A stretch of DNA of 64,000 nt, from NCBI GenBank assembly GCA_027186245.1, contig CP114482.1:4097001-4161000 (forward strand), given 5' to 3'. Under the pieces are notes generated by a model that made no database searches, was not told the origin of the DNA, and saw only the letters and a program-made list of their open reading frames with translations. This DNA is from Coriaria nepalensis. Taxonomy: Eukaryota > Streptophyta > Magnoliopsida > Cucurbitales > Coriariaceae. Every line of letters starts with the position of its first letter. Position 1 is the first letter of the stretch. The position numbers and the translations under genes are program-made. This document shows positions 22,445-33,512 of this stretch, in pieces.

Positions 22445-25400
22445 TCATTTTCCCCTGCAGTTTCACAATAATAGAGTAAGACATATATGAGTGTATATAT
22501 ATATATATATATATACATGTAGAGAGAGAGAGAGAGGATGCTTCAGTTCACTTACGTATTCATCATCAAAGTAATGTTGTCCCCTTTAAGTAATATCCTC
22601 CCTAATAAGATGAAAAGAGAAGACATTAGGTTGTAGATATAGTATGTAGAGGGCGAAGGATAAGAATAAAATGATACCCAAAGACTTTCTGCTCTTCTTC
22701 TTTACATTGACTTCCTCAGCGTCATCAAGAACTAAATTCATGTACTCATCAAAACCCTGTAGTAGCATAAGTGAATACCAAAATAAGTACAATATTTCAA
22801 GTCACAATGATGACTCCATGCATGTCTTCTACACATAAGCCACTGCATTTTGCTGCTCTTAAAGTTACATATCACATCTGCACTCCATGTAAGATGTTGA
22901 TATTTCATGTTTCTCATGAAACAGAACCTCAATTGTGCAAAGTCTCACACTTATCACCTTCCTTTACATGTAAATGATGCTTGAAGACTTAAATAGAAGA
23001 TAAAACATTCACATTCTAGGGATTCATCTCTATAATACTTCTGAGGCCCTCGAGTGTAACCAAAACAAACTTAAGATATCATATATACCCATCAAATCAA
23101 ATCAACTGTTTCGGCTATTAATATAGACAGTAAGAACATTTACACTATGGAGAATAAGTAATTATACTAATGAATGTAACACGGAATGTGAGCATGAATT
23201 CACAATTTCATTAAACCAACACTCTTCTCAAAATGAACTTGTCCATCTTTTATCCCTTCAATAAGTTTCTCAAGTTGGTTCTCTCAAAGCATGTCTCAAC
23301 ATTTGCACAAACCTAAACTGCATTGCACAAACTGTAAGCATATTAAAAGACATGACCATTGTCATGAGTTTTCAAACAGTGGAAACAAAGGATAAGTTGA
23401 AGTTGACAAGCCAATCACTGAACATAATAAGCATTCTCATTTTTTATCAAGATTTTAAGACCATTAAATTCACCTTGCATGTTACTAGTTCCATCATAAC
23501 CATGATCTCACAAACTTGACACACTAAACTAATGTTTCAATACAAAATACTTGTTAAGTCTTGACAAAGATGTCTTGTAAATGATGGTGACATACATACA
23601 CAAGTAGAAGGAATGTGCAATGACACATACATTTTTGTTCACTTAACGAGACACCTCATCAAAACCTAGACAAGATATTATTTTTTGTTCTCTAAACATG
23701 TTTGAGCGCATCATGTTTTCATAGTCAAGAGATGGAGCAGTAATATGCAAGGTGAATTCAATGGTTGTAAATGTTTCCTGACAAAGACGTGAAAATTTGG
23801 CCAAGAAAAAAAAAGGACGAAGACGGTGGATTCTTTTGCTTATAATATTCATTGTTTTGCTCATCAACTCCAATGTCATACTCGTAAATCATTAGTAGAA
23901 ATCACATGATAGTTGAGACATATATTCTGTTACGGTCACACATTAAAGTAATGTTGTTGGAGGTCCACGCAAACTTACTGACATACTTCGGGAAAAATAA
24001 TTTGAGAAATCTGATTGAAGCATGAAAATGGGGAAAAGATCTGATGAGAAATGAAGCAACCAGGAGATACATGTTGCAAACACTAGCTATGGTAGGAGTA
24101 CTTTATTTAACTAGTTCTTTTATTTTTTTTCTTTTTGGCAAAAATATTTCGCTAGTTCTGCTAGTTTTTATGATCTGTCATATTAAAAAGTTGAGAGCTT
24201 GATTTTAATAGAAGAAATTGATAGTATATGAGCTTCTATTTGTATTGCTGTTACATAGTCTGTTATAAAGGATAATGCATGAATTATCACAGATATTAAA
24301 TAGGAAGAATCAAACCCCGTGAATGCTCTGTTTCTTAATTAAGTCTCAAAGCAATTGTTTGAAGTAGTTAATGATGATAAAGAGAAAACTATGCATTCCA
24401 AAGGTTCTCTATTTTGTGAGAAACATGTGATATCATCAACATCGGACATGGAGTAGGTGTACCTTGAGGTTACATGGTTCCAACATGAAGAGATGAGTTA
24501 TCTTTATTTCTAGGCAGGGAAAAAAAACAGCACAAAGAAGTAACCCTAAAGCAAAACAAAATTGTTTTCCACCTAATTCAGAATTCACCATGTCATATAA
24601 TGGTGTTAACTAAAAATCCTTGCAATGATCTAAAATCACAATTTGATTAGTATAACAATATATACTAATTTCCTAATGAGAATTATTTTTTCCTCACCCA
24701 TAATGTTAGTAGCCATCCAGGTCCATATAAGAGAATTAGTATTGGGAAAAAATAAGCCCCCAAAGCCTATATTAAGGAAACAATATGATTCCTTCCAATA
24801 ACATCCACAAATAATTCCATAACAAGCAGATCATGAAAAATCAATTAATCATGACTATACCTATACACATAGAACCTCAAAACGATTCTTCAAAATCTTC
24901 GAGCAAGGACAAGTATATACAAATTTTTTCCTTGTAATAAGCTTAACAATTTCCAAAGAAAAACTCGAACTAAAATTAAATAATAGTCACTCAGCCTGCT
25001 CAATTAAAAGCGTGTATAATCACAAAAGATTGCTTGAGTGCAATTGACCATATTGTGTGATCCTTATGACAAAATAATAACCCTCCCCCCATCCACTATG
25101 AATGTGTAAACTCATAGAAGCACTAAATCAAATATAAAGCAATAAAACGAACATGTAGAAGAGGAACTTACAATAATGCGGCCTTCAATCCTCAGATCTT
25201 TCTGCTCAAAAAGCCAAATCTGAATGCGAGCTTTCTGCATTGTTTAGAACAAAACCAAAGCAAAATAAAATAAAAAACGAAATCATCCCCAAACCTAAAA
25301 ACATTATTGATGTAATCGAACAAAGGAAGGAACTTACACTCTGAAGGAACCTGAAAATCAAGTTCTGAAACACAGGAAAATAACAAAAGGATCGTTAAGA

Positions 25401-25498
25401 ATCAGGAATCATAAGAATAACTAGAGATCTTTAGAAAGAAGAACGCGTAAACGTACAATCGGCTGGGTCATAATCCTCTGTACTTTGGTACTCGCCAT
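22445..25498 (-). CDS. SmE: Small nuclear ribonucleoprotein Sm-E, six coding exons
   Basis: Intact spliced gene for the E subunit of the heptameric Sm ring that encircles the Sm site of U1, U2, U4 and U5 snRNAs in the nucleus. Coding exons on the minus strand: 25457-25498 ([14 protein letters not shown]), 25338-25364 (NLIFRFLQS, only 27 bases), 25172-25234 ([11 protein letters not shown]...EGRII), 22678-22756 ([15 protein letters not shown], the Sm1 core), 22556-22601 ([14 protein letters not shown], the Sm2 core) and 22445-22454 (TGK, stop TGA). All introns are GT-AG; their lengths are 92, 103, 2415, 76 and 101 bases. The total is 88 residues, the usual length of plant SmE, with no lesion. 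The start codon sits in a CCATGG context. Between exons 4 and 5 the Gly codon is split, and between 5 and 6 the Thr codon. Confidence 0.96.
22494..22538. repeat. (TA)n and (GA)n microsatellite in the SmE last intron
   Basis: A TA run, a short ACATG break and an AG run (GTAGAGAGAGAGAGAGAGG) lie inside intron 5 of SmE, close to its donor. Likely length-polymorphic. Confidence 0.85.
23200..23960 (-). pseudogene. hAT-type (DUF4371) transposase relic in SmE intron 3
   Basis: Within the 2.4-kb third intron of SmE, the minus strand at about 23520-23370 reads [29 protein letters not shown], stop, LACQLQL. This matches the block of plant hAT-family TTF-type zinc-finger/DUF4371 transposases (GYDGASNM-GE-NGL ... 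AYY-HC-AHQLQL). Weaker similarity extends toward 23900 (GFDEVSR near 23645) and down to about 23240. Many stops and no recognisable ends: an old insertion tolerated in the intron, in the same orientation as the gene. Confidence 0.7.
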
Positions 25499-25600
25499 GG
25501 CTGTGGAGATGAGTAGCTTCGAATGGAAGAGATGCTGCGTCGAGGACTAAAACCCTAGCTTTCCCTTCTCAGTTCGCACACTGCTTACTATAAAGATCCC
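25499..25600 (-). promoter_or_regulatory. SmE 5' leader and proximal promoter with telo-box
   Basis: Immediately upstream of the SmE start codon. AAACCCTA at 25550-25557 on the plus strand is the telo-box (AGGGTTT on the gene strand) frequently found near the transcription start of plant translation and RNA-processing genes. No TATA box is obvious, which suits a housekeeping promoter. Transcription start not determinable. Confidence 0.5.
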
Positions 25601-26999
25601 AAACTAATTAAAAATGGGGTTAAAGGCTAAAACGCCACGTTTTGTGTATTAAAGGAATGGTGATGGATCATATGCTAATATTAGCTCACGTGAGAAAATA
25701 CTTATTCAAAAAGTCCAACAAAATCATTTCATAGTATCTCATTCTTATACAGCCAAACAAAAAATAATAAATCAATTTTTTTATTTTTTCTCAATTCTTA
25801 TTCACATTATCATTCTCATTCTCATTAAAAAATCAAAATAAACGTCCTCTTAATTTTTTTACTAGTGTGGCTCATGGACCAAATTAGGTCGATTGGATTC
25901 CAAAAGATAATTTAGCTTCAAACTACATTATATCATGGGCTAAGGGAAGGGTAGGTGAGGGCATACGCCCGTCCTCAACTTCCGGCGGCCCTGAATTTAT
26001 ATGTAGTAGTGAATCCAACTTTAGTTAAGTCTAATTTAGAGTGTGATTTCTAATATATAGGATTTTAGTTTTTATAAATAAAAGTAGGATAGCTTAGTGA
26101 TTATAGAAGTTACTTAAATTTTTACCTAATGGGAGGAGACCTTAGGTTCAAATTCCAGTTTTGTTATTTTATTCTCCTTATTTTTCTTTTTCTTTTTTAT
26201 CTAATAAAATCATTTTAATTTCCACACTCTTATAATAAACTTCAAATAAATAAAGAAAAACCCTAATGCTTCGTATAAATACATTTGTTGTTATTATGAA
26301 TACATTGTCATAATGATATTTATATATTTTATTTAAATATTTATATTCTACTTTTTTTTTAAAATTTTCCCAAAGATACAAATATATTACAAAGATATAT
26401 AATTTTTGCCCACTTTCAAAAGTTTTCCTGGCTCCGACCCAACATTACATTATGTTAAAAGCAGTGTAGTTTTAAGTGATCATGTAAAGTTTTGTATTTT
26501 CTTATTAGGGTTTTTGGCCGGCCCTTAAAATTTCTTGTATACTTCTTTAACAATATATAACCAGTAAGATAATGTATGTTTAGAGCATTTACATTCGGGT
26601 ATAATACGGCTCGGGCCGGCCCGAATTGTCATCTCTACTTAGAAAACTAAACAGACAACTAAATAAAGCCCAATATGACTAAATAAATAATTAAATAGAG
26701 CCCAATTACCCCAATCTGATCAAAACAACCTAACAACAAAAACAAATACTCTATCCCCACGTAATTTAGAGACATTAAGCTCAAATAAATATTTTTAAAG
26801 TAGTTAAAAGGTTTTATGTATCATTTGGGCTTATTCTGATGATATTAGCCCAAATCAGCCCAAAACTCTTCAATAAGCTCTTTTCTTCATTATGGGCTTC
26901 TCCAAGGCTTGAACTACTGAATATTATTTTTGAGAATCACATTTACCACCTTTAATGGGCCTCCATGAATTGGCATAAGTCCATGTTACTTAAATCAGC
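25601..26999. other. Intergenic DNA
   Basis: No gene recognised. At 26600-26635 the palindromic TCGGGCCGGCCCGA lies next to TTGTCATCTCTA, an arrangement resembling the end of a hAT-type element (TAGAGATGACAA... on the minus strand). The stretch 26690-26999 probably belongs to an LTR, since it lies just downstream (minus strand) of a polyprotein tail. Confidence 0.45.
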
Positions 27000-27970
27000 C
27001 CATTAAGCGCTTCTTTGAATTTCTTCGCATGAGCTCTTGTAACGGGACCAACGGGAACTTGAATTGGGTCTGAATATGCATCAATCTATGTGCTAGGCTT
27101 GTCCTCATCAACTTGTGGCTTTTTTTGGGGAATTATATTGTCTTGGATGAAACTCAGATGTTCAGCTGGTTCATCAATAATTGGATCATCTGTTTGTTGA
27201 TGGGGTTCGTCCCTAGTTTGTGAACTTTGGGCAGAGGGGGAAGTTATATACATGCGGCTTATATTCATTATTTATAGATCATCAGATAATTCAAAAGATT
27301 CTCTATCATTTGATGAGAAAGTTGGCGATATTGGTTCTGTAATAGAGATTGACTTAGGCTTTGGGAATTTGTTGTGTCTTATGGGCTTTTTTTGCTTCTC
27401 CAAGGATGAAGGTTTGGGGCAAAATGGGAAGGTCATCCTTGGAGAGGATTTTTTCTATTGAGCTCATGATTTATTTTGAAGACTTTTAAATAATCAGCTT
27501 CTGGTGATTGTGACAATTGGCCGGGACATACCACCATCCCTGCATTGCCAGTGAGCACAAGAGGTACCAGGGATGCAAATTTGGCGCTCTTAAAGGGAGA
27601 GGCCAAGGTTCGATCCCTGTGAACACGAAAGAAAAACCGGGGATGATGGCTATGATTCCCACCCGGATAACAATACGTATGAGTGGCAATGTGGGGATGG
27701 TGGTACGTTCTGCACGGTTGTCACAGTGATGGAGAATAGGGGGTGAGATAGAAAGGGAGTAGCCATATGATGGTACTGGAGACAGTACATGAGTGGGCTT
27801 ATGTCTACCAATATGTTGGTTAATCCTTTCCATTTCTACTTTAAGCCTTTAAATTTCTCATTCTTTTTTATCGAACTTAGGACCAAACTTCTAACTCTTA
27901 ATCTTATTATGGAAGTCTTCTTCTAGCTTAGTGATTCGGCTTTCTAGATTTAGAAAAATCTTCATCAAAA
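27000..27970 (-). pseudogene. Retroelement/pararetrovirus-like polyprotein debris
   Basis: Fragmented minus-strand coding debris. From 27966 to about 27840 it matches the coiled-coil segment also present at 59155-59235, roughly 80% over 80 bases by eye, so both come from the same kind of element. It is interrupted by the TIR element at 27509-27730. Further on, at 27060-27000, it reads PVGPVTRAHAKKFKEALNGLI, which resembles the C-terminal tail of plant Ty3/gypsy polyproteins. The mixture suggests two old elements joined or overlapping. No complete domain survives. Family assignment tentative. Confidence 0.45.
27509..27730. mobile_element. Small TIR element (MITE-like) with tRNA-like box B
   Basis: A 220-base GC-rich island whose ends are imperfect inverted repeats of about 45 bases: the left arm contains ACCACCATCCCTGCATTGCCA (27530-27550) and the right arm, on the other strand, ACCACCATCCCCACATTGCCA. 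Inside, GGTTCGATCCC (27607-27617) fits the RNA polymerase III box B consensus, and CAGGGAT/ATCCCTG can pair around it, tRNA-like. It has no coding capacity. It could be a TIR DNA-transposon derivative or a tRNA-related SINE that has gained inverted ends. A target duplication is not clear. Confidence 0.5.
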
Positions 27971-27974
27971 GACT

Positions 27975-28578
27975 GATGTATTTTGCACACATAAGACATG
28001 ACCTTGCATATGCATTAAACATTGTCAGTCAATTCATGCATAATTCTGGAGAGCAACATATGGATACAATTATGTCAATTCTATAATATTTGAAGTGTGC
28101 TCCAGGAAAGGGGATTTTATTCCCAAAAAATAAAAATTACACAGAGTGTGCATGCATACACCGATGCTGACTTAGCTAGATTAATCGATGATAGACTATC
28201 CACTTCAGGTTGCTTCATCTTTGTAGGAGGTAACATTGTCACTTGGAGAAGCAAAAATCAAAACGTTGTCGCACGTTTGAGTGCAGAAACTGAATACCGA
28301 GGCATGACACTATATTGTGACAATAAAGCAACATCTGTTATCATGACAATAAAGCGGAATGTGATATTGCTCACAACCTAGTTCAAGATGATCGTACAAA
28401 TCATGCCAAGTTGACATGTTCTTGATTAAAGAAAAATTGGAAGATAAAATGTAGAACTGCCCAAGATTTGATCAAAGGATTAATTGGTTGACATTCTCAC
28501 TAAAGTCATCTTAAATCGAGATAAAGTTCTTAGAAAAGCTAAATATGTGTGACATCTATGCACTAGCTTGAGGAGGAG
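27975..28578 (+). pseudogene. Copia RT-RNase H 3' fragment
   Basis: Starts at the RT-RNase H connection (HDLAYALNIVSQFMHNSGEQHMD) and runs through RNase H: AYTDADLARLIDDRLSTSGC, FVGGNIVTWRSKNQNVVARLSAETEY, a duplicated or deleted patch around LYCDNKATSV, HNLVQDDRTNHAKL, and a decayed C-terminus. The purine tract GAGGAGGAG at 28570-28578 closes it. Everything upstream of the RT connection is missing; there are several stops. Confidence 0.85.
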
Positions 28579-30342
28579 TGTTGACTTTTATAATTCTTTT
28601 TATTAATAGTAAACTCTATAACATGCTTTATAGAAACCCTATAGCATGATCTAGTACTGAAATTTTCCACTAAGCATTAATAATGGCTTGCCAACTTCCT
28701 TACTCATATAAATAGCTACGATTGTAAATGGATAAGATGAGAAACGAAATGATATTGTTTTCTTCCATTTGAACTTTATGAGGGAAAGCTGGTATTAATT
28801 CGTAATTGTAAAAAAAATGAAGACTTAATAATAATTATTAACAATGAAAATCATAATTTATGATAAAACTGAGGGAATCTACTTGTAATTTAAGAAAAAT
28901 ATGATGAGATCCCTTTGTAATCCTAGTACCTCTAGCTAGATCTACTTGCAATGTAACGTAAATATAAGATGATCAACATGTAATTTAAGGTAAAGTTGAA
29001 AAGATTTAGTTATAATTGGGTCCCTTTGGTATTGGGCCTAAGGTGAGAAAGAATTTTAAGATCCAACCCAATGATTTTTTTCCTTCGTGATAGAAGTTTT
29101 CTCTCATTTAAAAATAAAAAATAAAATAAAATAAAATATAAAATATTAGACAAAATAGTCATTTCCAAAAGCTTGGCTGAAAGGACGAAATTGTCATTAT
29201 CCCTACCAACCAAGGCAACAGTAATGCAAGCTATCTTAAACTGTGCGCATCTTCCATGGGAATTTTTCTTCTTTTTTCATTATTTTTAATTTTGCTCAGA
29301 TCTAAACTTCGATTAGATTCGTTTGCGAGTTTCGTAAATGAAGGTGAAGAGTTTGAAAATAGATAAACTTCTATATTTAGGATAAGATTCATTAAAACAT
29401 TTTTTAAAAAAAATTTAATGAGTAATCCTAACGCTTTGGACTCATTTTATTCATATTTTGTTTCTAATAGATACTTCGAATTGTTCCACAAGAGAAAAAA
29501 AGGTGGAAAGATGGAAATCCAAAAATTTGGAAAATATGAATAATAGATGCAGTGCATTTTTCCCAATTTCTCAATGTGTTCGTGTTAAGATGACATTGGG
29601 AAATTGGGAAAAATGAATAGACTCAAAAAATTTCCCAATTTTCTAATGCTTTGAATTAAGTTAAACGTTGAGAAATTTGGAGGGAAATATAATCAAAACT
29701 TTTCTTGATTTTTAAATGTTTTAAATGACGGTATATATCAGGAATTGAGAAAACAGAAAAGAATCAAATTATTTTCCAATGTCTCACAAAACTTAAGACA
29801 TTAGGAAATTATAAAAATTAGATCGTCCCTTTCAAGTGTGATCTCTAAACCGAATTGTGCTATATAGTTATGAAAGCATCCTAATTTCCTTTGTATTTTT
29901 CCTTCTACAAAAATGAATAGTTTTTTCATAATCATATAATTTGATGTTGAATGGAAGGAGAAACGGAAGACATTGATTGGGATGACTGGGTTTTTTCATC
30001 AAGTTTGGGGTCATTATCGTCGAACCTCTTATAATTCGTAAATAAACCGCGATCGAAGAAGAGATGTATACCTTCAAGGAGTGAATTTCCACAAAATATG
30101 AATAAGTATAGCAAATATAAAGTTTTTGGACATAATAATGCGACATGTCGGAACCTTATTCCACTGCAAGCCACAACCCTTAAGCCTCAAATGCCCCCAA
30201 CCTTTATGATAAGATATGATGTAATCTTTTTAAATTTTAAGATTTTTGTGGTACTCATTTGTGTGAGATCTAACCTTTTTGTGTGAGATCCAATATTTTT
30301 TGTTCCCAATATAATATTTAGACACTGGATAATGATAGAAAT
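28579..30342. other. 3' LTR start of the copia fragment, then fold-back-rich intergenic DNA
   Basis: TGTTGACTTTTA at 28579 follows the purine tract and begins an LTR whose TATA-like TCATATAAATAG lies at 28704-28715; its 3' end is not certain, perhaps near 28790. No gene follows. From 29470 to 29820 short sequences such as TTTCCCAATTTCTCAATG and their complements (ACATTGGGAAATTGGGAAAA) alternate, so the DNA can fold on itself. The same kind of unit resumes after the LTR insertion at 33780-34040. Confidence 0.5.
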
Positions 30343-31317
30343 TGTTACGACCCGATTTACCAGATCCGTGACCAGCGTGAGAACTACGCAACCGAAGATA
30401 ACTTGAAAATCCGTATATAAAATCTACAATCACGCAATTCTCAAAAGCTTCTTTTCTTACTTACTTCCATATATTATAACATGTGAAAAATATTCAACTT
30501 AAGATTTTTCATCCATAAAAAATTTGTCATTTATATTACATAACTATAGCATGCCGCCGAGTATAACATCCATGGCTAAACTTATCAATGGAATTCAAAC
30601 ATAGGTATACAAAATTCTATATCTATTGTATTTTACACCCTTTCTAATTACACAGTGGAGCGGCCATTGTCTTAAAAAAAAAAAATTTAGTCCACTAAGC
30701 CATACCTTACCAAGTCTACCGACAGTCGACAAGCAAGTCTTCTGAATGCTCTATTTCTTCACTAATCTGAAAAGGTTTTCAATAAAATGAAGAGTGAGTA
30801 TAAAACTCAGTGAGTAATAACCATAATATGTTGCAAGTTTTAAACCATGAAGATGCAACTCATCAAAATGATTTCAAATAACGCATTTTTGTAGAACTGT
30901 ATAGACTTGCATCTTGCATACTTTCTATAAAATCCTTAAAATTTGATCATTCACATCTACAATTTCATATCTAATAAGACAAAACTACACTTTTGTAAAA
31001 CAGTATAGTTATGGGGTAAAAACCGGCAAAATGTCAATTTTCAAAATATTTTCAGCAAGAAATTTTGTAACACATTATAGATTCACCTTTGGCAGTAAAG
31101 TCACTGAAATATATCATTTGCAATTCAATATGTAGTATATACTTAAACATACTTATACTTATTTTCACAAACTGAAAACATCATCAAAAGTCATGCGAAT
31201 CTATATCATTTATAATCAACGTATATATATATCATTCACATAACCATGAGTGTAAGAGACAAGACGTGACCACGTGACACTTTACTCCCCCTTAGGATTC
31301 AAGAGGTCGCTCCCGTG

Positions 31318-31590
31318 TCAGTTTGCTCCCATTAACACTTTCACAAGAAGTTTTAATTGTAAGGGGCCAAATAAGGTCTCCGCTATTTCCTCCACCCGTA
31401 GGAAAATACCTAAAGGAGTAATTCTCCCTTTTGACGCATAACAAGCCCTGCCATGCAGACATTCTAGAACTGTTAATCTCAGTCTAGTAACATAACATTC
31501 CATGTGCACATAGCCAGCAATCTCGATGTCAGTAGGGGTCCCATCACAAAACTTCATGCATTCAAATCCATATATTTCATAGTTTGCCAA
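31318..31590 (-). other. Antisense open frame in the long LTR, 90 codons
   Basis: An open frame opposite to the LTR orientation. From MKFCDGTPTDIEIAGYVHME onward it corresponds to the frame at 61836-62141 in the other LTR copy, about three quarters identical by eye over 79 residues, including CYVTRLRL, CYASKGRI and LKLLVKV. It has no recognised domain, no signal peptide and no transmembrane segment. It may be fortuitous conservation of DNA; see the finding. Confidence 0.35.
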
Positions 31591-32409
31591 ACATAAGGCA
31601 TATACTTATAAAATCAATACATTCAAATCCTCATTCTGAATCCATACATTCATAAAGTGGTATATATGGCGAAGCAATGGAGTAACATAAGCAACCTTCA
31701 AATGTTTCTCGGAAGGCAGTACATAAAACCATGAACTAGCATGAACAATCCTTAACTAACTTTTCAAACATCAGTATGTAGCATGAAAGCAATGAATGAC
31801 AAAAGCATCTCTTAAATACTTAAAACCATTGGAAACTAGCGTAAACATCTTTTACTTACCTTTAAACAATTGTCAACAACTTAAAACCATTTGAAAACTA
31901 GCATGCAATAGTAATCACTCACCATTATATGGAATAACAATAAGAAAATAGCAAAAACACCTTTTACTTATCTTTAAACAACCTTCCAAAGCAGCATATA
32001 GCATAAAAGCCATAAAATGGCCAAAAACATCTTTTAAATAACTTAAAACCATGAAAAGACATGTGTTGTAATTATCATTCACAGTTCATCCGCAGCTGGC
32101 TAAGTCTGTTTAGACACCAGCTTGCTTAGAAGGATACTCCTCCGATGGATCTAAGCATCAAAACATGCAAAGATGGACAATTCAATAATTAGGAATGTCC
32201 AAGGCAATTGAATTAACTACAATAGCTAAACTACCCCTCATATCTCTCTCTCTATAATCCTTCTTTTACATTGCTTAATTTAAGGTCTTTGATTCTCTAT
32301 GCCAAGGCTAACCAACATCTTTGGTTCTCTATACCAATCCTGACATCTCTGAACTGATATCTCTAAACTGACATCTCTCAAACAACATCTCTAAACCGAC
32401 ATTTCAAAA

Positions 32410-32960
32410 TAGGTATCTCACATTTTTTATGACCGACATCTGTGACTCGTAGACCCCATCGAGCCATTCCTATATTATGAGGCATCGAGGGTGTCGAGGC
32501 ATCGACCTATCGACCCCGTATGCAATATGTCAAAAGCAATCTCAGATCAAGTACTTTTCCTAGACCGAGTGCTTTTTCTTCCCAGACCAAGGTATTTTCA
32601 CCTTTCCCAGACCGAGGTTTTTTCTCCTTTCCCAAATCGAAGTCTTTTCTCATTTCCCAGACCGAGGTTTAATATAATGTCTCTCGGTCTGAGTTCTCGA
32701 TCTAGACCAACAACTTTTTCTTCTTTCCCAAACCAAGGTCTAATATAATGTCTCTCGATCTAGGTTCCTGATCCAAATCGAGTTCTCAGTCGAGGTGTTG
32801 AGCCGTGGACCCAGTTAACCCTTCACTCATTGAGGGTATCGACCCATCGACCCTTCATACATTGAAGGCATCGACCTATTGACCCTTTGTCTCTTAAAGG
32901 CATCGACCCTTTGCAATTTGACGCATTGACCCTATCTCTAAACCTTAATATATCCCGATC
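32410..32960. repeat. Degenerate short repeats in the long LTR
   Basis: Two intermixed motifs: CATCGACCCATCGACCC-like units near 32480-32510 and 32800-32930, and pyrimidine-rich units around CCCAGACCGAGGTCTTTTCTC at about 32580-32770. The mirrored array lies at 60560-61080 in the second LTR. Just before it, 32330-32420 carries repeated GACATCTCTAAACC words. Confidence 0.8.
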
Positions 32961-33512
32961 CTTACGAACTTAATAAGACGTCTAACCCTTGATTTCATCT
33001 TGGTACCTTATATCCTATAGATTTCACTCTCATTTTCGACCTATTTATCAAGAACTAATAGTTTCAAATCTAGGGACAGAGAAGATCCTTACCAAAAATT
33101 GTCCTTAGATAGTGTGCGAATTCTTCCCTTCAGTTTCACTGACGTTCGTTATGGAGGAAGGAATGGGTTCTTTTGATTTTTGGTGGAAATTTCTCAAGGC
33201 TAGGGAAGGGTTGGAATTTTTGATCAGTGAGGCTAATAGACTGTGTACATCATGTACAAAATCATAACTGGAGAAAATGACTTCGGGGTTAATTATTTGA
33301 TACGTGTATGGTTTCTATTGACAACTCAATTTAATATCTTCTCATGCTTATCTTATACGAAGAGAGAGAAAGGTGAGCTGTTGAATTCCACCACCTCATC
33401 GATTTTATACTGTATATTGTATAGTGACAATAATATCTTAATAATATTATTAATATTATTAGCCTAATACTTAAAGGCTAATTCCTTATGCCCAAACTGA
33501 CTGGGCCTCACA

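Larger units (their letters stand above)
30343..33512 (+). mobile_element. 3.17-kb solo LTR, probable Ty3/gypsy
   Basis: A long element starting TGTTACGACCCGATTTACC and ending GGGCCTCACA. It is flanked by GAAAT (30338-30342) and GAATT (33513-33517), a four-of-five target duplication. The flanks joined together match a related intergenic copy at 33640-33730 that lacks the insert (TGGATAATGATAGAAA ... ATCCAAA-TTAATGTGAAGTAAT), which shows the insertion point. A diverged relative, inverted, lies at 59961-63013. No gag or pol is present, so this is best read as a solo LTR. Such long LTRs with ACGACCCG ends are typical of some plant Ty3/gypsy lineages. Confidence 0.82.

Noticed and set aside
22586..22792. 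Unspliced frame covering part of SmE
   Set aside because: Its core is SmE exon 4; the ends are intron sequence read through both splice sites.
27486..27833. 115-codon minus-strand frame
   Set aside because: It runs across the TIR element and unrelated debris; only its N-terminal part matches the coiled-coil relic.
32491..32748. 85-codon frame with repeated PFPNRS/FPRPR units
   Set aside because: It is produced by the pyrimidine-rich repeats of the LTR; the other copy does not keep it open.
30042..33512. Possibility that the long element is a CRISPR-like or defence array because of regularly spaced repeats
   Set aside because: The repeats are degenerate, have no unique spacers of constant length, and occur in a plant LTR with terminal signals and target duplication.
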